A stretch of DNA of 10,348 nucleotides from Sediminibacterium ginsengisoli (GTDB lineage: Bacteria > Bacteroidota > Bacteroidia > Chitinophagales > Chitinophagaceae): NCBI GenBank assembly GCA_943326215.1, contig CALPSK010000014.1, forward strand, positions 1-10,348, read 5' to 3'. Of the stretch, positions 1 through 5,866 are shown one piece after another. The position numbers and the translations under genes are program-made. The notes under the pieces are model-generated. The model saw only the letters and a program-made list of their open reading frames with translations. It ran no database searches and was not told where the DNA came from. The stretch's first letter is position 1, and every line of letters starts with the position of its first letter.

Positions 1-8
1 AAACCTAT

Positions 9-47
9 AACTAATTTTTTAGTTTTACAACTAATTTTTTAGTTTTA
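9..47. repeat. Two tandem 19-bp AT-rich repeats, each a dyad
   Basis: Positions 9-27 and 29-47 carry the same 19-base word with a period of 20. Each copy contains the dyad AACTAA-TTTT-TTAGTT, so each could bind a dimeric protein or form a weak hairpin. The repeats lie just beyond the stop codon of the leftward serine recombinase gene, so they could be its transcription end or binding sites for an element protein. The window edge cuts the context, and more copies may lie to the left. Confidence 0.6.
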
Positions 48-77
48 ACAAAAAATTCTAATAAATACTTCTTGAGC

Positions 78-734
78 TTAACATAATAAACTCAATCTTC
101 TAACGGTTGAAGGGTTAAAGTGTTTGCCGTTCCTTGTTTTATAACCTATGATATTCAGCTCATTAGATATTTTGGTGTAGTTTATATATCCATTTTTCAT
201 TTGGAAGTTCTCAATAAACATTTTTGCCACTTTCCAATTTTCATTTTCAACCCTTTTTTTAATAATTGATTCAACCCCCTTTTTACGAGCATCAACTGTA
301 AGATTTGCAGGTGAACCTAATTTAACTCCTCTAGCCTTTAACGCTGCCAATCCATTTTTTGTCCTATTGGATATGAGTTCTCTTTCCCATTGTGCAACAG
401 AACCAAATATTCCAAGTGTAAGTGTATTAAGTTCAGGAAGTTCAATACAACGAAGTTTAACACCCTTATTTCTCAAAGTGAATAAGAACTCCACCTCTCT
501 ACTTAACCTGTCTAATTTGGTAAATAAAAGGGTGTATCCATGTTTTATACAAAGGTTGGTAGCATAATCTAATTTCACTCTGTAATTATTCTTTCCACTC
601 TCCTGCTCTATTACAATTTCAACCAAATTATCTCCTGCAGATTTTATAAACTGATTAATTCTTAATTGTTGTTCCTCTAACCCTAAAACTTGTCTTCCTG
701 TACTTGTGCGGACATAAGCGATATAATTTTCCAT
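78..734 (-). CDS. Serine recombinase (resolvase/invertase family)
   Basis: A 218-residue small serine recombinase that would cut and rejoin DNA through a 5'-phosphoserine link, acting as resolvase, invertase or transposon recombinase. The N-terminal resolvase domain covers about residues 3-140. It shows the opening YVRTST motif with Arg9 and nucleophile Ser11, the KLDRLSRE motif (Asp75, Arg76, Arg79), and the long E-helix AQWERELISNRTK (residues 115-126). The C-terminal part (about 185-215, with KISNELN and PSTVRRL) reads as a short helix-turn-helix DNA-binding domain. Length is normal for the small class rather than the large integrases. The start is ATG at 732-734. It is separated from the next gene by more than 300 bases that include a 32-bp dyad suitable as a recombination site. 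Family assignment is firm; whether it resolves, inverts or transposes is not shown. Confidence 0.93.
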   Translation of the reverse strand: MENYIAYVRTSTGRQVLGLEEQQLRINQFIKSAGDNLVEIVIEQESGKNNYRVKLDYATNLCIKHGYTLLFTKLDRLSREVEFLFTLRNKGVKLRCIELPELNTLTLGIFGSVAQWERELISNRTKNGLAALKARGVKLGSPANLTVDARKKGVESIIKKRVENENWKVAKMFIENFQMKNGYINYTKISNELNIIGYKTRNGKHFNPSTVRRLSLLC

Positions 735-1050
735 ATAATTTGTTTCTGGCTAAGATAAATGAACCAGAATATCAAAACATAAACGACCGTTTAAGATTTG
801 ATAATTTAACAAATGCCTAGCACTTAAACTAGAATTATTAGTCAACTGCTAGTTTAGTTTATGGATTTAAAAAATCCAAAAGGATCATTTAATATCAATT
901 AGAATTTAAAAAAAAATAAAAGAATTTATAAATAAATCAACTGATCACCTTGAATGTTGTTCGGCAAAATCAAATGCCTTTAAAATCAATGAGATACAAA
1001 ATAGCAAGAAATTTATAATCTGTGATCAGATTAATAAACTTGACTGGCAT
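735..1050. other. Non-coding gap upstream of the serine recombinase
   Basis: About 316 AT-rich bases without a convincing gene. It contains three symmetric elements: TAAACTAG/CTAGTTTA at 825-832 and 849-856, a TGGATTT/AAATCCA hairpin at 862-878, and CTGATCAC at 941-948 facing GTGATCAG at 1022-1029. The recombinase promoter must lie here on the minus strand, but I do not see a clear TAnnTTTG box. Confidence 0.5.
825..856. promoter_or_regulatory. 32-bp dyad, candidate recombinase site or operator
   Basis: Eight-base arms TAAACTAG (825-832) and CTAGTTTA (849-856) are perfectly inverted around a 16-base spacer. The whole dyad is 32 bp, close to the size of a serine-recombinase crossover site, and it sits about 90 bases upstream of the serine recombinase start. 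It could equally be an operator for that gene. Function is inferred from size and position only. Confidence 0.3.
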
Positions 1051-1311
1051 TTAGTCAATTCGTTCAATTTTCATCTTTTTAAGTTGAAATTGATAGATGC
1101 AATCTAGCATAAACGAAGTCATGCTATTAATATCACCATTAAATCCTATACGATTTGATTCAACTCCCATAAAAAATGTCAAATCATTGAGATACTCTCT
1201 AACAATTATGAAGTCTAGCGTCCCCTTATGTATACTATTTGTACCAATTGATGGTACCAAATAAAACTCTGCTCCTTTATCGTCTGTGATTTCTATTAGA
1301 TTTTTGGTCAT
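1051..1311 (-). CDS. Hypothetical 86-residue protein
   Basis: I do not recognise this family. The protein is 86 residues, soluble-looking, with no signal peptide or membrane segment. The middle has alternating hydrophobic stretches (TLDFIIVREYLNDLTFFMGV) suggesting beta strands, and it ends in a basic tail (QLKKMKIERID). The start is ATG at 1309-1311, one base after the TAG stop of the upstream membrane-protein gene (1313-1315). The two are therefore probably co-transcribed and translationally coupled. Position inside the element suggests an accessory role. It is likely a true gene because its codons read cleanly and it is coupled to its neighbour; no function can be assigned. Confidence 0.6.
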   Translation of the reverse strand: MTKNLIEITDDKGAEFYLVPSIGTNSIHKGTLDFIIVREYLNDLTFFMGVESNRIGFNGDINSMTSFMLDCIYQFQLKKMKIERID

Positions 1312-1312
1312 G

Positions 1313-1519
1313 CTATCTTGATTTTACTTTGGTTTGTGAATCTGTTATTAATTTATTTGTCAAACGTCTTATTTGTCCCTCATTTAAAATGATTTTTAGT
1401 TTGCTTTTTTGTGTCCTAACTGTATTTTTGAGTTTCATAACAATGTTTAATATAAATATCACGATGTGATACATTATCACACATATACTGAAATAAAATA
1501 AAAAGTGATCGGTATTCAC
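1313..1519 (-). CDS. Small membrane-anchored hypothetical protein
   Basis: A 68-residue protein with one hydrophobic N-terminal segment (about residues 5-28, FLFYFSICVIMYHIVIF and on) that should form a single membrane helix. A basic, probably cytoplasmic tail with a short amphipathic stretch (IILNEGQIRRLTNKLITD) follows. The longest reading starts at GTG (1517-1519). An internal ATG at residue 16 (1472-1474) would cut the membrane segment, so the longer form is preferred. Its stop lies one base before the ATG of the 86-residue gene, so the two form a pair. The family is not recognised. Small proteins of this plan are common on Bacteroidota mobile elements, which is context rather than proof. 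Confidence 0.5.
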   Translation of the reverse strand: MNTDHFLFYFSICVIMYHIVIFILNIVMKLKNTVRTQKSKLKIILNEGQIRRLTNKLITDSQTKVKSR

Positions 1520-1656
1520 GAATAGGTCAATATTTGACTAGTTCCCACAACTCACTTTATGGGTTGTTCCGTTTAGTTAAATTAAGGTTTGTAATACTGC
1601 TATCGGTAGTGCTGAAATACAATGGAAATACGTTGTGTATTTTTCGTTCATTTTTA

Positions 1657-1770
1657 ATGTCTTTAAGTTCTCACGATAAAATGGTACAAGATTTAATCAC
1701 TTTCGGGAATATTCCGGTTAGTAGATTTAAGAGAAGAAGGGACGGCGGAACAAGGGATGATGAGTTTTGA
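1657..1770 (+). CDS. Possible 37-residue basic protein
   Basis: An ATG-started frame encodes a 37-residue peptide beginning MSLSSHDKMVQDLITFG and ending in a strongly basic then acidic tail (RFKRRRDGGTRDDEF). The composition looks protein-like. The hairpin at 1769-1784 begins at its stop codon, as a transcript end might. Against it, the frame is short, on the strand opposite its neighbours, and lacks a clear promoter or ribosome binding site. A longer version from TTG at 1534 is possible, but its extra residues look less like protein. Treat as tentative. Confidence 0.28.
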   Translation: MSLSSHDKMVQDLITFGNIPVSRFKRRRDGGTRDDEF

Positions 1771-1784
1771 AGTCCTTGGACTTC
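1769..1784. terminator. Perfect 16-base hairpin
   Basis: GAAGTC (1769-1774) and GGACTTC are inverted around CTTG, giving a six-pair stem with a CTTG tetraloop. It lies at the stop of the possible small plus-strand gene and downstream of the leftward DUF6291-like gene. There is no long T tract on either side, so it is at best a weak terminator, or part of a structured transcript. Confidence 0.3.
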
Positions 1785-1821
1785 CATCTTTGGTTCGTTA
1801 CACTCACCTCTTCGTTGAGGG

Positions 1822-2589
1822 TTAATTTATAAGTTTATTAAGAAAATAATTATAGCTTCTTTTTATACTAATTACACCCGCTTCTAGTTCCGGAAAGTTA
1901 TACTCTGCTAAAACTGCTGGAACTTCTTTTTTACTAGTTCCAAAAATCAATACATCAAATCTAGACCAACCTAGCTTCTCATTTAAATCAATAACATCAT
2001 AACAGAAATGCTTTGATTCCAAGTCTGGAATATTTCTAAAATCTATATCAATTACTTTTCTAAATTTTTCTTGATATTGCTTTGTTTCTGCAGTTCCTAT
2101 TGTTGTAGCAGTTGGTTTAGTAATTTCTGTAGCATTTGAATTTGTTATATCTGTAGCATTTGGTATATCTATCCCTTTAACATTTACATTTACTATATCT
2201 CTATCTTTTAGGTTATTTGGGTTTTCTGAAATAACCGTTGGGTTATTTTGGGTTTTCTTAATTGGTCTGCCTCCTTTTCTTCCATTTTTGCGGTTTTTTT
2301 TTATAACATCTTGGTAAGTGTAGATATTATATTCAAATACCTCAACTACTCTACTAAAAAACATCTCCGCTATATCTGACATAGCAACTAGTTCTGTACC
2401 TGTATGATAATTAAACATATTGGTAAAGATCGCAGCTCTGTCGTCATTAGATAGAAATTTCAACTCCTTTGACAGTGAAACCTTAATCAACATATTTGGC
2501 GGTTGTAGAGATTCTATTTCCAAAAGCTCTGCTTCAGATAACTCAATTTCGTTTATTACTTCTTCAATTTGTTTGTTTGTGTTTCCCAT
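1822..2589 (-). CDS. DUF6291-like phage/mobile-element protein
   Basis: A 255-residue protein when read from the ATG at 2587-2589 (MGNTNK). The frame is open to 2667, but those extra 26 residues look like translated spacer. About residues 28-110 resemble DUF6291 proteins of Bacteroidota prophages: an IKVSLSKELKFLSNDDRAAI opening, a run around NYHTGTEL, then the family-like basic hinge KKNRKNGRKGGRPIKK. After the hinge comes a low-complexity linker rich in Asn, Val and Thr, including three degenerate NATDIT-type heptads. The C-terminal 85 residues end in a globular-looking region (LGWSRFDVLIFGTSKK, EAGVISIKRSYNYFLNKLIN). In phages this family often lies near replication genes, and the hinge suggests nucleic-acid contact; the biochemical role is unknown. 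It is divergent from the ribbon-helix-helix gene at 2708. Assignment is from memory of the family pattern. Confidence 0.7.
   Translation of the reverse strand: MGNTNKQIEEVINEIELSEAELLEIESLQPPNMLIKVSLSKELKFLSNDDRAAIFTNMFNYHTGTELVAMSDIAEMFFSRVVEVFEYNIYTYQDVIKKNRKNGRKGGRPIKKTQNNPTVISENPNNLKDRDIVNVNVKGIDIPNATDITNSNATEITKPTATTIGTAETKQYQEKFRKVIDIDFRNIPDLESKHFCYDVIDLNEKLGWSRFDVLIFGTSKKEVPAVLAEYNFPELEAGVISIKRSYNYFLNKLIN
2098..2163 (-). repeat. Degenerate heptad repeat within the coding linker
   Basis: Three imperfect units (PNATDIT, then NSNATEIT, then KPTATTI) encode the linker of the DUF6291-like protein. At DNA level the unit is about 21-24 bases, with a recurring TCTGTAGCATTTG core on the plus strand. 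This is a plausible slippage-prone site that would vary linker length between strains. Confidence 0.5.
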
Positions 2590-2707
2590 TGTATTCCATT
2601 TATTAATAAATACATCAATAATTATAAAAATCCATTGTACCCACAAAAAATATGGCAAGTGATACACGTTTGAACTAAACTGTGATATTTATATATAAAG
2701 AAGATAC
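2590..2707. promoter_or_regulatory. Divergent promoter region
   Basis: This 118-base gap lies between the leftward DUF6291-like gene and the rightward ribbon-helix-helix gene and must hold both promoters. On the plus strand TTTG at 2669-2672 is followed after 19 bases by TATATAAAG (2692-2700), an acceptable Bacteroidota-style -33/-7 pair with an imperfect -7 box. The short distance to the ATG at 2708 implies a very short leader. A repressor bound here could control both genes. Confidence 0.3.
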
Positions 2708-2881
2708 ATGAGAGCCAAAAAAGAAATTACCAAAAACGAGTTCGTTAGAATAAGAATTGATACAGTAGAGAAAGATAGATTAGAGAAACTCTGCTCAATT
2801 ACTCGTCGTCAAAAATCAGACATTGTCCGTGAATCTCTGTTTGAATTATACAAACTTAAGTATCCTGAATGTTTAAGCTAA
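2708..2881 (+). CDS. Ribbon-helix-helix (CopG/Arc-type) DNA-binding protein
   Basis: A 57-residue protein with the full ribbon-helix-helix plan. A basic N-terminal tail (MRAKKEITKN) precedes a beta strand (FVRIRI, residues 12-17), helix A (VEKDRLEKLCSI, about 20-31), a turn with basic residues (TRRQKS), and helix B (DIVRESLFELYKL, about 38-50). Such proteins dimerise and place the paired strands in the major groove, usually as repressors. Arg14 and Arg16 in the strand would face DNA. The start is ATG at 2708, the only sensible one. It is the only well-supported plus-strand gene of the element and is divergent from the DUF6291-like gene, so autoregulation and control of that gene from the shared 118-base region is the natural guess. 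No toxin gene follows, so an antitoxin role is not supported. Family-level confidence is good. Confidence 0.8.
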   Translation: MRAKKEITKNEFVRIRIDTVEKDRLEKLCSITRRQKSDIVRESLFELYKLKYPECLS

Positions 2882-3044
2882 CGATCGCCCCACATGGAAC
2901 ATACTAGCAATTTCAGTATTTCATTAGCGACAATAAATTCCAAATTTCTGTAAAATTTCTGGGCAGATTTTTTTGACAATATCGTGCTCCTTACCCCCGT
3001 TCAATATATATGTATATATAAGGGAAAATACGACGGCAGCTCGT

Positions 3045-3065
3045 GCAGGTAGTCCTGCCGGCAGG
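3045..3065. terminator. GC-rich inverted repeat beyond the integrase gene
   Basis: CCTGCCGGCAGG at 3054-3065 is a perfect 12-bp palindrome, and GCAGG at 3045-3049 can instead pair with CCTGC at 3054-3058 around a TAGT loop. It lies 13 bases beyond the stop of the leftward tyrosine recombinase and is far richer in G+C than the surroundings. It may terminate integrase transcription, although only short T runs follow on the minus strand. It also resembles the dispersed CCTGCCGGCAGG-type palindromes of Bacteroidota genomes. Confidence 0.45.
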
Positions 3066-3077
3066 GGTGGTATTAGA

Positions 3078-4571
3078 TTATATATTAAAACTTGCTCCAA
3101 ACCTGCCTATTGCTTCATCACTATACCTACTTGGGAACTGTTTGATATATGACTGTGTAATCTCAATAGAGGCATGACCCAACGCAAAACTTATCTCCTC
3201 AACTGTAGCACCTGTGCTCAACATATAATAAGCAAAACTATGACGACTGACGTGTGATGTGATTTTATCTATACCAATTCTTTTTGCAATCCTTGTTAAT
3301 CTTCCATTGTATTTTGTTCTACCACGATGTAATTTATACGTCTGCGCTTTGGTTAGTTCCTTCTTATCCATAATCCTCAAATCCTTAAAATCTTCATATT
3401 CTAAATAATCAAATACCAAACCACTAGGTTTTTCACCGATAATCCTACACATAGAATTGGCTACTTGTTTTTCAACCCTGGAAACAATCTCTTTCAGCAC
3501 CTTTAACCTATTTGTATTATCATTACTCCTATCATTATCTAAGAACTGTTTAAACTGCACCAAATCTTTTATAGTTAAGTCCGCTAATGGTTTCTTATTT
3601 GAATTAACACTTATTAGCTCTTCAACCTCATATGACATCAAATCAATATCACCAAGTGGATTCTCTATTACTGCCTCCTCATATTCATTGGGATAGAAAT
3701 ACCCCAACATTTTACACGCATTATACATAAAAGGAATACTAATTTTCTTACCACTCTTCTTTACTACAAATTCAATTCTGCCTTTAGTGAAGTGCTTATA
3801 ATTTAGTAGCAGAATATCACTTACTCTTAACCCGCTGGCAAAAAATTGAAATAAGAACTGATACTTTGCGTCCATGGTTTTGTCAGTCTTTCTGTAAGAA
3901 CTGTAGGTATAATCTATCAGTCGTTTAATTTCATCGGGATACAACATCTTAGGTTCAACAATATCAAAATCTTCAACACCGACTGCATAATGTATGGTTT
4001 TGATTTCATCCTTCTCTGGGTTCAATTCGTTATATCTTTTTACAAAGGTTTGAATTACGATTACGTAGTTGAATACCGTTCTGGTTCTTTTAGTAACAGT
4101 ATCGTCCCGCTTTTTATACTGACGCTTAAAAACCCATTTCTTATACCCATTGATAAAATCTATTTTACGCAGATCTTCAAACGGCAGCGTATTCATACCC
4201 AATACCTCACTAACATATTTTTGTAATGATTTAATTACGGTAGTGTATTTTATTCTTGTCCCTACGTTGGAATAGTTCTTTTCCAAATAATCTAATGCAA
4301 ATTCAATAAAACATTCCCTATTGGTTTTAACTGCTTTTTTGTTAGCGGATAAGAAATTTGACTTGTATTGATTCAGCAGGTAATTAATCTTTTCGTGCTC
4401 AATCTCTGCACTCTGTCTAACCTGCTGCCTTTTCTCATCCCAAAGTTTTAAAGGGATTGAAATTTTAAGTGAATCTCTACTAATTGGTTTTCGGTCGTCA
4501 TAAACCGCTTTATAGATTGTTCCCATTTTGGGATTACTCTTTGACTTACGTATAAAAAAGAATTGATACAT
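3078..4571 (-). CDS. Tyrosine recombinase (element integrase)
   Basis: A 497-residue site-specific recombinase that would integrate and excise the element through a 3'-phosphotyrosine link. Residues 1-75 form an arm-binding-like region. A SAM-like core-binding domain spans about 85-200 (IEFALDYLEKNY onward). The catalytic domain runs from about 208: Arg249 in FFASGLRVSD, a beta-hairpin lysine near 271-276 (KKSGKK), His440 and Arg443 in HVSRHSF, His466 in LGHASIE, and nucleophile Tyr475 in QSYIK. All catalytic residues are present. Unusually, roughly 100 residues (about 285-385) are inserted between the lysine hairpin and the second catalytic box, where most relatives have a few tens; this explains the large size. 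The ATG at 4569-4571 lies six bases after the stop of the ParB-like gene, so they are probably co-expressed. It is the likely user of the tRNA-like site near 6.7 kb, about 2 kb from its start. Confidence 0.93.
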   Translation of the reverse strand: MYQFFFIRKSKSNPKMGTIYKAVYDDRKPISRDSLKISIPLKLWDEKRQQVRQSAEIEHEKINYLLNQYKSNFLSANKKAVKTNRECFIEFALDYLEKNYSNVGTRIKYTTVIKSLQKYVSEVLGMNTLPFEDLRKIDFINGYKKWVFKRQYKKRDDTVTKRTRTVFNYVIVIQTFVKRYNELNPEKDEIKTIHYAVGVEDFDIVEPKMLYPDEIKRLIDYTYSSYRKTDKTMDAKYQFLFQFFASGLRVSDILLLNYKHFTKGRIEFVVKKSGKKISIPFMYNACKMLGYFYPNEYEEAVIENPLGDIDLMSYEVEELISVNSNKKPLADLTIKDLVQFKQFLDNDRSNDNTNRLKVLKEIVSRVEKQVANSMCRIIGEKPSGLVFDYLEYEDFKDLRIMDKKELTKAQTYKLHRGRTKYNGRLTRIAKRIGIDKITSHVSRHSFAYYMLSTGATVEEISFALGHASIEITQSYIKQFPSRYSDEAIGRFGASFNI

Positions 4572-4577
4572 TTTGTT

Positions 4578-4916
4578 CTATTTTCTAATTGAGAATAATT
4601 CGTCTGCAACAGACTTTTTGTTACAGCCAATACATACACGAACACGACTTCTTCCAAGTCGTTTTAGCGCATAAAACCTTTTTAACCCCTTTACAATCAT
4701 AAAATCTTCGTTTACCATTAACAGTTCATCAATTACACCTGCTTCAATTTTATCAGCAATAGTCAGTATATCTCTCAGTTTAAATGACGGCAACGATTTT
4801 GGTAGCTTCAGTCTATCCAATGGAACTTCCCTCACATTGTCTACAGACAACTGATTTAGAACCACACTGTTTTGCTGTGTATCGCCACTGATAATATGAT
4901 TGCTGTACTGATCCAT
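4578..4916 (-). CDS. Minimal ParB N-terminal-like protein
   Basis: A 112-residue protein resembling the ParB/sulfiredoxin N-terminal fold and little else. A strand VPLDRLKLP (31-39) matches the ParB opening, RDILTIADKIEAGVIDELLMV (48-68) matches the helix and strand before the motif, and KGLKRFYALKRLG (76-88) takes the place of the ParB GERRxxAxxxLG box, followed by strand RVRVCI. The usual second ParB segment, helix-turn-helix and dimerisation domain are absent, and the glutamate of the GERR box is replaced, so CTP binding or nuclease action is uncertain. It is not a full partition protein and has no ParA partner nearby. It starts immediately after the TAA of the small upstream gene (TAAATG) and ends six bases before the integrase ATG. 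This tight packing suggests a role in recombination control, for example as an accessory DNA-binding factor; that is inference. Confidence 0.65.
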   Translation of the reverse strand: MDQYSNHIISGDTQQNSVVLNQLSVDNVREVPLDRLKLPKSLPSFKLRDILTIADKIEAGVIDELLMVNEDFMIVKGLKRFYALKRLGRSRVRVCIGCNKKSVADELFSIRK

Positions 4917-5075
4917 TTACTTAATTGAAGGAGCAGTATGTCTTGCTAATTTAGTTGTGATTAGAACTAGCAACTGCTCGGGAATAAAAATGGCGGTACC
5001 AAACTCATAAAGAGCTGCTAAGTCCCTGGGAATTAATTTTTCTAACTCCACTGAATCCATGTATATTATAGTCAT
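4917..5075 (-). CDS. Small 52-residue protein heading the integrase operon
   Basis: An ATG frame (5073-5075) encodes 52 residues beginning MTIIYMDSVELEKLIPRDL. A second ATG at residue 6 would give 47. It looks protein-like: a charged helix (SVELEKLIPRDLAALYEF), a short hydrophobic core (TAIFIPEQLLVLITTKLA) and a polar end. Its TAA at 4917-4919 directly abuts the ATG of the ParB-like gene with no bases between. That argues for translational coupling and for a real gene despite the size. I do not recognise the family. It could be a small regulator or recombination directionality-type factor, but no winged-helix or Xis motif is obvious. Confidence 0.55.
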   Translation of the reverse strand: MTIIYMDSVELEKLIPRDLAALYEFGTAIFIPEQLLVLITTKLARHTAPSIK

Positions 5076-5209
5076 CTATAAAAATTAAACATTAAAAGAA
5101 TTGGGTGCTTGTAGTTTCTACTACTACACCTCCTATTAGCGCGGATAAACAGCATGCGAAATATCCCTCATTACTGGGCTTCTGATTTTATCTTTCATTT
5201 TCCTATGTA

Positions 5210-5671
5210 TTATTTTGGGAATCTCATCAATATGATTGGTCTAGGTCTTTCTGGGTCATTCCCTAAACAATCAATGCCACCACTGATATTAAAATTCAAG
5301 TAATCAGTAGCTTGTTCGTAATACTCCAATGTATCATCAATTTCAACCCCATCTGCAATGTCTTCCGCCATATAGTCATCAGCCATATAGTTTAGCATTT
5401 CATCTCCATCATATATAATTGCATTTGAGTTATAATCAAATCCAATGATGTTTTCCTCGTATCCATTAATCATGATTGCGCCCTTACATTGGGCTTCTAC
5501 CATTTTAATGAACCCTTTTAATTCCTTTTTTGTCATTCTTGGACTCTCATCAAATTTTTCAATTGCTTGATTGGGGATTGTTGGAATCACAAATACATTT
5601 GGAACTACTTTACTTGTCGCCTTCTTTTTTTGACTGCGCGGCGCTTTAACAGTCTTTGTTGCTTTACCCAT
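5210..5671 (-). CDS. Hypothetical phage-type protein with acidic C-terminal domain
   Basis: A 153-residue protein with two parts. Residues 1-22 are lysine- and arginine-rich (MGKATKTVKAPRSQKKKATSK), suggesting nucleic-acid contact or disorder. After a proline-rich linker, residues 45-153 form a compact acidic domain with GAIMINGYEENIIGFDYNSN, AIIYDGDEMLNYMADDYMA, a YLNFNISGG stretch and a final PIILMRF strand. That order (GFD, AxIYD, a helix with Met-Asp residues, then YxxFNxxGG and a hydrophobic strand) resembles small uncharacterised phage proteins that read roughly ALYDxDKCIEIL...EYFEFNVxGA...TPxF. This is a loose match from memory. Its start is ATG at 5669-5671, and an AT-rich leader with a 17-bp hairpin lies upstream. 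No function can be stated. Confidence 0.6.
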   Translation of the reverse strand: MGKATKTVKAPRSQKKKATSKVVPNVFVIPTIPNQAIEKFDESPRMTKKELKGFIKMVEAQCKGAIMINGYEENIIGFDYNSNAIIYDGDEMLNYMADDYMAEDIADGVEIDDTLEYYEQATDYLNFNISGGIDCLGNDPERPRPIILMRFPK

Positions 5672-5770
5672 CTTACTTGTTTTAGGGATTATAAAATATT
5701 ATTTCACTTCTGAGGTGTATTGGAAATTCTGATTGCTTATTTGGCAGCAATATTTGTTTCAATGTTGGTT

Positions 5771-5809
5771 TTATTTAAGTATCTCTATTTTTTAGAGATA
5801 CTTAAATAA
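5771..5809. repeat. 17-bp perfect inverted repeat with 5-base loop
   Basis: The arm at 5771-5787 (TTATTTAAGTATCTCTA) is exactly complementary to 5793-5809, leaving a loop of five T. On neither strand is the stem followed by a long T run, so it is not a standard rho-independent terminator by itself. It lies about 100 bases upstream of the 5210-5671 gene and just past the terminator of the 5867-6460 gene. It may be an operator, an RNA leader hairpin, or a read-through stop between the two genes. Confidence 0.75.
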
Positions 5810-5812
5810 GTT

Positions 5813-5835
5813 AAAAAAAGGAGGGCTTAGCCTCC
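5813..5835 (-). terminator. Rho-independent terminator of the 5867-6460 gene
   Basis: Read on the minus strand, GGAGG, a six-base loop (CTAAGC) and CCTCC form a five-pair GC-rich stem followed at once by seven T. It starts 32 bases beyond the stop codon of the leftward gene. This is a textbook intrinsic terminator and separates that gene from the 5210-5671 gene. Confidence 0.8.
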
Positions 5836-5866
5836 GGTTAAAAAATATTTTTACTAGCTCAATCAC

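Larger units (their letters stand above)
1520..1821. other. 302-base stretch with no firm gene
   Basis: This gap separates the 1313-1519 gene from the stop of the DUF6291-like gene. It is less AT-rich than its surroundings. It holds a possible 37-codon plus-strand reading frame (1657-1770), a GGAATATTCC palindrome at 1706-1715, TTGTTCCG at 1564-1571 facing CGGAACAA at 1746-1753, and the hairpin at 1769-1784. The balanced composition and symmetric words would fit a structured RNA or a cis-acting site of the element, but I cannot name one. Confidence 0.4.

Noticed and set aside
1534..1656. Extension of the 37-residue frame upstream to a TTG
   Set aside because: The added residues look like translated spacer and the start codon is poor; only the ATG-started part was kept, at low confidence.
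2590..2667. N-terminal membrane segment of the DUF6291-like protein
   Set aside because: The extra 26 residues before the second ATG are hydrophobic but AT-rich spacer-like, overlap the promoter region and are not part of the family pattern.
3002..3021. TATATATGTATATATA near-palindrome as an attachment site
   Set aside because: Simple AT alternation is common in such DNA and there is no matching copy elsewhere in the window.
4578..4916. A plasmid partition (ParB) gene
   Set aside because: It has only the N-terminal-like part, lacks helix-turn-helix and dimerisation domains, and has no ParA neighbour or parS repeats.
5127..5134. Perfect Shine-Dalgarno AGGAGGTG on the minus strand
   Set aside because: No start codon follows at a usable distance; the next ATGs are more than 30 bases away. 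Probably chance.
5136..5198. 20-residue minus-strand frame (MKDKIRSPVMRDISHAVYPR)
   Set aside because: Too short, with no coupling to a neighbour and no conserved feature that I can see.
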